Source of the DNA: Roseburia_C sp031555935
GTDB lineage: Bacteria > Bacillota > Clostridia > Lachnospirales > Lachnospiraceae
Assembly: GCA_031555935.1 (NCBI GenBank)
Contig: JAVBTX010000024.1
Coordinates: 6,096-70,095, forward strand
Length of the DNA stretch: 64,000 nt
Direction of reading: 5' to 3'
A program made the position numbers and the translations under genes. Positions 58,403 to 64,000 of the stretch are shown in pieces; the first letter of the stretch is position 1, and the number at the start of each line of letters is the position of its first letter. The notes beneath the pieces are model-generated. The model was not told the origin of the DNA, searched no databases, and worked only from the letters and a program-made list of their open reading frames with translations.

Positions 58403-60154
58403 ATGAGAATCGATGAAACTACCCGAAGACAGTTTTTCGAAATATTAGAAGGCAAGAAAATACGCCCGGTTTATCAGCCGATTGTTTCACTAAAGGATGG
58501 CAGTATTATGGGCTATGAGGCGCTTAGCCGAATTGACTTACCAGATTGCAGCTTTCATACTGAAGAGATGTTTCGCATTGCCGAAGCAACCAAACATGTC
58601 TGGGAACTAGAAGCCCTCTGCCGCCGGAAGTCACTGAAGAACGCCATGAGTAAACCAAGTGGTACCAAGCTTTTTATCAACGTTGACCCAAATGTGATGG
58701 AGGATGAGAAGTTCAAATCTGGTACAACTTGTCGGTATCTCCAGAAGTATAATTTAAATCCAAGCGATATCGTGTTTGAGATTACGGAACGAACATCCAT
58801 CGAAAACGAAGACATTTTTAAGCAGACCATTAACCACTATACCGCGCAGAACTATCAGATTGCGATTGATGATTTCGGTGCTGAGTATGCTGGCTTAAAT
58901 CGTATTTGCGTGTTAGAACCACACTATATTAAGATTGACATGGCCATTATTCGAAATATACATATGGATTCGATTAAAAAATCCTTAGTCAAAAGCTTCT
59001 CTATCTTTTGTCAGAATGCTAATATCAAATTAATTGCTGAGGGTATCGAGACATATGGTGAGCTTTCCGCCTTAGTGGAACTTGGTATTGATTATGGTCA
59101 AGGATATTATTTGAAGCGTCCGCAGCCAGAGTTAAGCCAGCTTGAAAGCACAATTGTCCAAGAGATTTTAGATTTGAACCGTAAGTATGCCTTAGATTCT
59201 TTTCGGCCATCGTTTTGGAGTAATGTCGGACAGATTAGTAAGGCTAAAAAAACTACCAGTCCCGACACTCCGGGCTTTGCTATTTTTGAATATATCAGCG
59301 AGCACACCGATGTCTCGCAAGTCTGCATTATTGATGATGATAAGAACATCCTTGGGATTCTTACCAGAACTCGACTGATGGAGTTATTCGGCGGTCAATA
59401 TGGTTACAGTCTGCATGCCAAGAAGACGGCAAGCAAGTTGATGAGCCGAGATTTTCTGATGGTTGATGCCGGCACCTCGATTGAGATTGCTTCCAAGCTG
59501 TCGATGGTTCGACCGCCACATCAGCTCTATGATGACGTAGTTATTACAGAAAAGGGTCGTTACTTTGGTGTTGTTTCCGTCAAGGACTTATTAGAAACTG
59601 CTGTTACGATTCAGGTTACCAGAGCGGTTGATTCCAACCCACTGTCTGGCTTGCCGGGGAACTCCGCGATTAATGATCGTGTGACCGGATGCTTATCAAC
59701 CGGAAATCCTTTTGCGATTGCCTATCTGGATTTGGATAATTTTAAGGCCTATAATGATGCCTACGGTTTTCATAGTGGTGACTTGATGATTAAGGCTGTC
59801 GTCCACGCAATGAAGGGCTGTTGTAAACGCGGTGAATTTCTCGGACATATTGGCGGTGATGATTTTGTTATTATTGCCGACGATTTCAAACTATCAGATA
59901 CTTGTCAGCAGGTGATGGAGCAATTTTCCACCTCTATTGCTGACCTATACAGCAAGGAAGATTGGAAAAATGGTTTTATCCGCTCCAAGAACCGCTCCGG
60001 TGCGGACGATTCGTTTCCGCTTGCCTCCCTATCCATTGCAATTATCACCAACCAAAAGACCTCTTTTTCCTGCGTGGAGGACTTTTCCCGGAATCTGGCC
60101 TTGCTTAAGAAGAAGGCCAAACAGATAAGTGGAAACAGTATGCAGGTCGTATAA
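58403..60154 (+). CDS. EAL-CBS-GGDEF cyclic-di-GMP protein
   Basis: 583 residues. An EAL domain (about 10-250) keeps the signature GYEALSRI, IDDFGAEYAGLNRI, KIDMAIIRNI, LIAEGIETYGEL and the end GIDYGQGYYLKRPQP, so phosphodiesterase activity is plausible. Two CBS modules follow (about 285-400; DVSQVCIIDDDKNILGILT). The GGDEF domain (about 405-575) has LDLDNFKAYNDAYGFHSGD and GGDDF, a permitted variant. EAL-CBS-GGDEF order is found in clostridia. It sits between two genes that normally stand together, and starts after AATGGAGA. Confidence 0.92.
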   Translation: MRIDETTRRQFFEILEGKKIRPVYQPIVSLKDGSIMGYEALSRIDLPDCSFHTEEMFRIAEATKHVWELEALCRRKSLKNAMSKPSGTKLFINVDPNVMEDEKFKSGTTCRYLQKYNLNPSDIVFEITERTSIENEDIFKQTINHYTAQNYQIAIDDFGAEYAGLNRICVLEPHYIKIDMAIIRNIHMDSIKKSLVKSFSIFCQNANIKLIAEGIETYGELSALVELGIDYGQGYYLKRPQPELSQLESTIVQEILDLNRKYALDSFRPSFWSNVGQISKAKKTTSPDTPGFAIFEYISEHTDVSQVCIIDDDKNILGILTRTRLMELFGGQYGYSLHAKKTASKLMSRDFLMVDAGTSIEIASKLSMVRPPHQLYDDVVITEKGRYFGVVSVKDLLETAVTIQVTRAVDSNPLSGLPGNSAINDRVTGCLSTGNPFAIAYLDLDNFKAYNDAYGFHSGDLMIKAVVHAMKGCCKRGEFLGHIGGDDFVIIADDFKLSDTCQQVMEQFSTSIADLYSKEDWKNGFIRSKNRSGADDSFPLASLSIAIITNQKTSFSCVEDFSRNLALLKKKAKQISGNSMQVV

Positions 60155-60182
60155 CGAAACACATTTAGAAAGTGGGAGAACT

Positions 60183-60989
60183 ATGTACACCTTTATTTGC
60201 GAAAACAGTATTGATAGCATTTTTACTGGCGTTTATGATGCATGGGCCAGCAAACACGGACATAATAACGTAAGGTTACTTAGTAGTAACCCAGATAATT
60301 TTGAGCTTTTTCAAGAATATATCAATGTTATGCCTGATGCTGAAAAAAGTGAAAAGGTAGCTCGAACGATACGAACACGCCTTGGCGAAGAAGTCTATCA
60401 GGATATTTGTCAGGCGATTCTAGCGGATGAATTAAATGTTCGTGGTAGCAAGTTGGATAAGGCCGACTGTATCTACCGCACAATTGTGATTGCGCTGGCA
60501 ATGAAAGATGGCTCCAAAATTATGAACATGCTCAGCAATGCTCACGTTCGTCGAGTCTTTGAACTTGCCCGCGCAACCAGCGGCGAAGCTCATCACTTAC
60601 TCGGCTTTGTCCGCTTTTCTGAGTTGGAAAATGGTGTGCTTTTTTCCACGATTCATCCGAAGAATGATGTCCTGCCTGTTCTTGCCGAGCACTTTACCGA
60701 CCGCTTGCCGATGGAAAATTTTATCATTTATGATGAAAATCGACAGCTTGCCGTCGTCCATAAGGCCTCTAAGAACTTTTTGATTGTTGATGCTTCGACA
60801 CTAAATCAGGACATTATAAAACGGTATTCCGAAAAAGAACTGGAATACCGCAAACTGTGGTGTGGTTTTTTTGAAAGCATCGCCATTGAAGCTCGAATTA
60901 ATCCAAAGCTGCAACGCCAGAATATGCCGCAGCGCTTCTGGCCCGATGCCATTGAAATGTCTACTTTACGCGCGAAAAAAGATGTCTAG
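60183..60989 (+). CDS. DUF4130 (TIGR03915) DNA metabolism protein, partner of the radical SAM protein
   Basis: About 268 residues: YTFICENSIDSIFTGVYDAW at the start, EVYQDICQAILAD, DCIYRTIVIALAMKDGSKIM in the middle, AHHLLGFVRFSELENGVLFS and the C-terminal RFWPDAIEM. The pattern fits the DUF4130 family, predicted to form a unit with the TIGR03916 radical SAM protein in DNA repair or modification. GTGGGAG supports the ATG at 60183. Its 3' end overlaps the convergent tatD gene by 29 bases. Confidence 0.85.
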   Translation: MYTFICENSIDSIFTGVYDAWASKHGHNNVRLLSSNPDNFELFQEYINVMPDAEKSEKVARTIRTRLGEEVYQDICQAILADELNVRGSKLDKADCIYRTIVIALAMKDGSKIMNMLSNAHVRRVFELARATSGEAHHLLGFVRFSELENGVLFSTIHPKNDVLPVLAEHFTDRLPMENFIIYDENRQLAVVHKASKNFLIVDASTLNQDIIKRYSEKELEYRKLWCGFFESIAIEARINPKLQRQNMPQRFWPDAIEMSTLRAKKDV

Positions 60990-61737
60990 CATTAAGACTT
61001 GTCACTTGTTCGACTTCCTGCTCAGTAACCCCTTTTATCTGGGCAATTTCTGTCACAATATATGGAATCAAAGTGGAGTCATTGCGTTTTCCCCTGTATG
61101 GCTCCGGTGCCATATAAGGACAATCTGTTTCCAGCAGAATCCGCTCAAGTGGTATTTCCGCTACTGTTTCCTTTAACTTTCTGGCATTCTTAAAGGTGAC
61201 AACGCCGCCTACCCCAATATAGTAACCCATTCGAACGAATTCCTTTGCGGTTTCCTTTGAATAAGAATAGCAATGTATTACGCCCGCTATCTCTTCCGCA
61301 TGAATTTCTTTCATTACCTTCATTGTATCCTCTAGCGCATCTCTGGAATGGATAACCACTGGCAGCTCACTTTCCCGCGCCAGCTCCAACTGACGGCGAA
61401 ACCACTCCCGTTGATTCGACTGTACCTCAGGCTTCTTGTCCCAATAATAATCCAGACCAATTTCCCCAATGGCAACCACCTTATCGTTCGCCACCTGCGC
61501 CTTTATCCAAGCAAAGCTTTCCTCATTTAAATCACTTATATCACTAGGATGTACACCCAACGCCGCATAGACATGTTCGTACTTCTCAGCCAGTGCCAGC
61601 GTCGCCTTACAACTTTCAAGTGAGGCACCAATATTAATAACACGCTCTATCCCTTTTTCCGGCAGGGATGCAATCAACGCATCCCTGTCATTATCAAACC
61701 GCGCATCATCGTAATGCGCATGTGATTCAAATATCAT
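60961..61737 (-). CDS. tatD: TatD family metal-dependent DNase
   Basis: 258 residues. ESHAHYDDARFD (metal ligands His-x-His), the AIGEIGLDYYWDKK strand with Glu, LPVVIHSRDALEDTMKVMKE, GVIHCYSY and LLETDCPYMAPEPYRGKRND give the TIM-barrel metal hydrolase site. It acts on 3' ends of DNA and possibly D-aminoacyl products. It follows metG, the common Firmicute order metG-tatD-...-rsmA; the expected rnmV gene is not between them. Confidence 0.94.
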   Translation of the reverse strand: MIFESHAHYDDARFDNDRDALIASLPEKGIERVINIGASLESCKATLALAEKYEHVYAALGVHPSDISDLNEESFAWIKAQVANDKVVAIGEIGLDYYWDKKPEVQSNQREWFRRQLELARESELPVVIHSRDALEDTMKVMKEIHAEEIAGVIHCYSYSKETAKEFVRMGYYIGVGGVVTFKNARKLKETVAEIPLERILLETDCPYMAPEPYRGKRNDSTLIPYIVTEIAQIKGVTEQEVEQVTSLNARHLFSRVK

Positions 61738-61765
61738 ATTCTTCTTCCTACACTTTCCACTCAGG

Positions 61766-61791
61766 GAAGAATGCGTTTTTTTGCATTCTTC
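61766..61791 (-). other. Hairpin in the metG-tatD gap
   Basis: GAAGAATGC pairs with GCATTCTTC around an eight-base loop. On the - strand no T-run follows, so it may be an RNA processing or stabilising structure and not a terminator. metG and tatD may thus still be co-transcribed. Confidence 0.4.
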
Positions 61792-61854
61792 AAATGTGAA
61801 GCTTTAGTATTTCTTAGGTGGTGTTCTTCGGCACCTTAGAAATTCTCTTCATTG

Positions 61855-63831
61855 CTAGCAAATTTCTGCACCTGAAGGCATTTTTTTCTCTGGTACCATC
61901 AGTGCCAATTCGCCGTTTTCATCTTCGGCACATAACAGCATACCCTCAGACATTACGCCAGCTAATTTGGCTGGTTTGAGATTTACCAGTACCATTACTT
62001 TTTTGCCAACCATTTCTGCGGCACTATAGTGCTGTTTGATTCCAGAAACAATCTGTTTGGTTGTACTACCAATTCGAACCTGAGAGCACAGCAATTTTTT
62101 AGATTTTGGCACTTCCTCACAGGATACTATTTCGCCTACCTGGAACTGCATTTTCATAAAGTCATCATATGAAATTTCTTCTTTTGACTCAATATCAATT
62201 CCCGCTTCTGCTTGTTCTTCTTCGTCAGCTTCTACTGGCGGATGAAGCTCTTCCACCTTTTTTAGAACTTCTTCTACATCCAAACGTGCAAATAAAATTT
62301 CTGGTTGCGCTGTCACCTTGGTTCCATTTACATAATGTCCAAAAGTACCTAAGTCTTCATACGCTAACTTGTTAGCGTTTGCTATGTCACCGGCATTTAA
62401 TTGGGTTAAGATTCGTTCCGAAGTTTCTGGCATAAAGCTTTTTAAGAGTGTTGCACCGATGCTAATGCTTTCCACCAGATTATACATTACCGTTGCCAGA
62501 CGTGGCAGCGTTGCTTCTTCTTTTGCCAAAATCCACGGTGTTGTTTCGTCAATATATTTATTGCAGCGTTTAAACAGATTGAAGATTTCTGTCATTGCAT
62601 CTGCCACACGTAGTTCTTCCATCTTAGCGCCTACTTTTGCCGCCGCTCCAGTTACTACTGCCTTTAAATCCTCGTCAACTGCTTCTGCAACACCTTGATT
62701 TTCCACTATGCCATCGAAGTATTTATTGCTCATCGAAATAGTCCGATTAACCAGATTACCAAGTGTATTTGCGAGGTCGGAATTAATTCGCTCCACTAAC
62801 AGCTCCCATGAAATCACACCGTCGTTATCAAATGGCATCTCATGCAGAACAAAGTAACGTACCGCATCCACACCAAAAAAGTCTACTAATTCATCGGCAT
62901 ATAATACATTTCCTTTGGACTTACTCATCTTGCCGTCACCCTGCAACAGCCACGGATGTCCAAATACTTGTTTTGGCAGTTCAACGTCGAGTGCCATCAG
63001 GAAGATTGGCCAATAGATGGTATGGAAACGAATAATATCTTTTCCCAATAAATGCAGCTCAGCCGGCCAATTTTTGTTAAACAATTCACTGGAATTGCCC
63101 TCTGCGTCATAACCAATCTTGGTAATATAGTTGCTCAGCGCATCCAACCATACATAGACAACATGCTGTGGGTCAAAATCAACCGGAATTCCCCATGTAA
63201 AGGTGGTTCGCGATACACACAAATCCTGAAGTCCCGGCAGTAAAAAGTTGTTCATCATTTCATTTTTACGGGATACCGGCTGAATAAATTCTGGATGGGT
63301 ATTGATGTGCTCAATTAAACGGTCTGCATATTTGCTCATTTTAAAGAAGTATGCCTCTTCTTTTGCTGGCTGTACGTCTCTGCCACAGTCTGGACATTTG
63401 CCATCAACAAGCTGAGACTCGGTCCAGAAGGATTCACATGGTGTACAGTACAAGCCTTCATATGCCCCCTTATAAATATCACCTTTGTCGTACAGCTTTT
63501 TAAAGATTTTCTGTACCTGTTTCTCATGGTCATCGTCCGTTGTACGCACAAAGCTATCGTAGGAGGTGTTCATCATATCCCAGATACCCTTTACTACACC
63601 GGCCACATTATCAACGTATTCCTTTGGTGTAATACCTGCTTCTGCCGCTTTCATTTCGATTTTCTGGCCATGCTCGTCCGTTCCGGTCTGGAAATAAACA
63701 TCATAACCTTCCTGTCTTTTAAACCTTGCAATGGCATCAGCTAGCACAATTTCATACGTATTGCCGATATGTGGCTTGCCAGACGTATACGCAATTGCTG
63801 TTGTCATGTAGAATTTTCCTTTATTGCTCAT
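61855..63831 (-). CDS. metG: Methionyl-tRNA synthetase
   Basis: 658 residues. Class I synthetase motifs: TTAIAYTSGKPHIGNTYE (HIGH-like) near residue 10-28 and the KMSKS motif in GDGKMSKSKGNV near 302. A single zinc-type cysteine set is CTPCESFWTESQLVDGKCPD followed by CG (about 128-148). The C-terminal tRNA-binding (Trbp/EMAP-like) domain is at about 548-658 (FMKMQFQVGEIVSCEEVPKS). Ribosome site AAAGGAGG. The intron end at 63863 lies just upstream, so expression may depend on intron splicing or on a promoter within the intron. Confidence 0.96.
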   Translation of the reverse strand: MSNKGKFYMTTAIAYTSGKPHIGNTYEIVLADAIARFKRQEGYDVYFQTGTDEHGQKIEMKAAEAGITPKEYVDNVAGVVKGIWDMMNTSYDSFVRTTDDDHEKQVQKIFKKLYDKGDIYKGAYEGLYCTPCESFWTESQLVDGKCPDCGRDVQPAKEEAYFFKMSKYADRLIEHINTHPEFIQPVSRKNEMMNNFLLPGLQDLCVSRTTFTWGIPVDFDPQHVVYVWLDALSNYITKIGYDAEGNSSELFNKNWPAELHLLGKDIIRFHTIYWPIFLMALDVELPKQVFGHPWLLQGDGKMSKSKGNVLYADELVDFFGVDAVRYFVLHEMPFDNDGVISWELLVERINSDLANTLGNLVNRTISMSNKYFDGIVENQGVAEAVDEDLKAVVTGAAAKVGAKMEELRVADAMTEIFNLFKRCNKYIDETTPWILAKEEATLPRLATVMYNLVESISIGATLLKSFMPETSERILTQLNAGDIANANKLAYEDLGTFGHYVNGTKVTAQPEILFARLDVEEVLKKVEELHPPVEADEEEQAEAGIDIESKEEISYDDFMKMQFQVGEIVSCEEVPKSKKLLCSQVRIGSTTKQIVSGIKQHYSAAEMVGKKVMVLVNLKPAKLAGVMSEGMLLCAEDENGELALMVPEKKMPSGAEIC

Positions 63832-63862
63832 CTTTTTCCTCCTTTAAAAATCTAATTAAATA

Positions 63863-64000
63863 ATCGAGTAGGAAGATAATCATTAATTGATTATCTGTCC
63901 TCTCACACCACCGTGCATACCGTTCGGTACACGGCGGTTCAATCTTATAACTAAATGTGTTTCAACTGATATTGGTCTAGTAACGATACTAGACCAAATC
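63863..64000 (-). mobile_element. Group II intron 3' end (domains V and VI), truncated by the window edge
   Basis: On the - strand 63939-63906 is a 34-base domain V-like hairpin: lower stem CCGCCGTG/CACGGTGG, a two-base TG bulge, upper stem TACC/GGTA and the tetraloop GAAC. GTGTGAGAGG follows, then a domain VI-like hairpin AGATAATCA/TGATTATCT (63896-63874) and TCCTACTCGAT as the intron end (to about 63863). A 9-bp hairpin GGTCTAGTA/TACTAGACC (63974-63995) precedes it. The reverse transcriptase gene should lie beyond 64000. It resembles bacterial class C introns; the exact class is uncertain. It is inserted between metG and whatever lies upstream. Confidence 0.75.

Noticed and set aside
1..64000. 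CRISPR arrays, tRNA or rRNA genes, complete insertion sequences, prophage
   Set aside because: No regularly spaced direct repeats, tRNA cloverleaf, rRNA stretch, transposase with terminal repeats or phage structural genes were noticed. The Rpn-type gene and the intron end are the only mobile-element signals. A short tRNA could still have been missed by eye.

Overview
The window looks like a chromosome segment of an anaerobic, spore-forming member of the Clostridia, most likely Lachnospiraceae-like. The support is a PerR/reverse-rubrerythrin oxygen defence pair, an oxygen-sensitive radical-SAM activase, an EFR1-type ferredoxin, spoIID with a spoIIQ-like gene, a type III glutamine synthetase, strong AGGAGG ribosome binding sites and moderate-to-low GC. 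The assignment is inferred from gene content only.

Region 1 (1-11.7 kb, mostly + strand) is a nitrogen-assimilation block: the 3' end of a glutamate synthase GXGXG subunit, type I glutamine synthetase, an ANTAR RNA-binding regulator with a degenerate receiver, purF, type III glutamine synthetase and an ammonium channel fused to its own PII regulator. Between purF and the type III synthetase is an intrinsic terminator whose 5' arm overlaps a small hairpin with an AnnGnn hexaloop. This is the architecture expected for ANTAR-controlled antitermination. An NrdG-like activase, a GNAT, a Glu/Pro-repeat protein, perR and reverse rubrerythrin follow. perR and rubrerythrin have promoter/operator units of identical geometry.

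Region 2 (11.7-48.7 kb, almost all - strand) is an accessory region of small, mostly single-gene units. It holds nine intact GNAT loci (one with three tandem GNAT domains), CAT-like and Vat-like acetyltransferases, a DHFR-like reductase, methyltransferases, VOC, HIT, NUDIX, ABM, S66 and hydrolase proteins, and MerR/PadR/AraC/XRE regulators. It begins with a three-copy structured repeat showing compensatory base changes. It is littered with broken genes: a ParE/RelE toxin, a GNAT, an FMN-binding protein, Fic, an ECF sigma factor and others. Most have lost an internal segment and shifted frame. Direct repeats bracket some units and a partial block duplication lies at 44-46.5 kb, so recurrent small duplication and deletion is the likely history.

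Region 3 (48.8-64 kb) returns to core genes: a DEAD-box helicase with a leader attenuator, a TPR-GGDEF protein, spoIIQ-like and spoIID, rsmA, tatD and metG. Inside this neighbourhood sits a pair of DNA modification/repair genes (radical SAM protein plus its usual partner) split by an EAL-CBS-GGDEF protein. Its promoter is flanked by two SOS-box-like palindromes. The window ends in the 3' domains (V and VI) of a group II intron inserted just upstream of metG.
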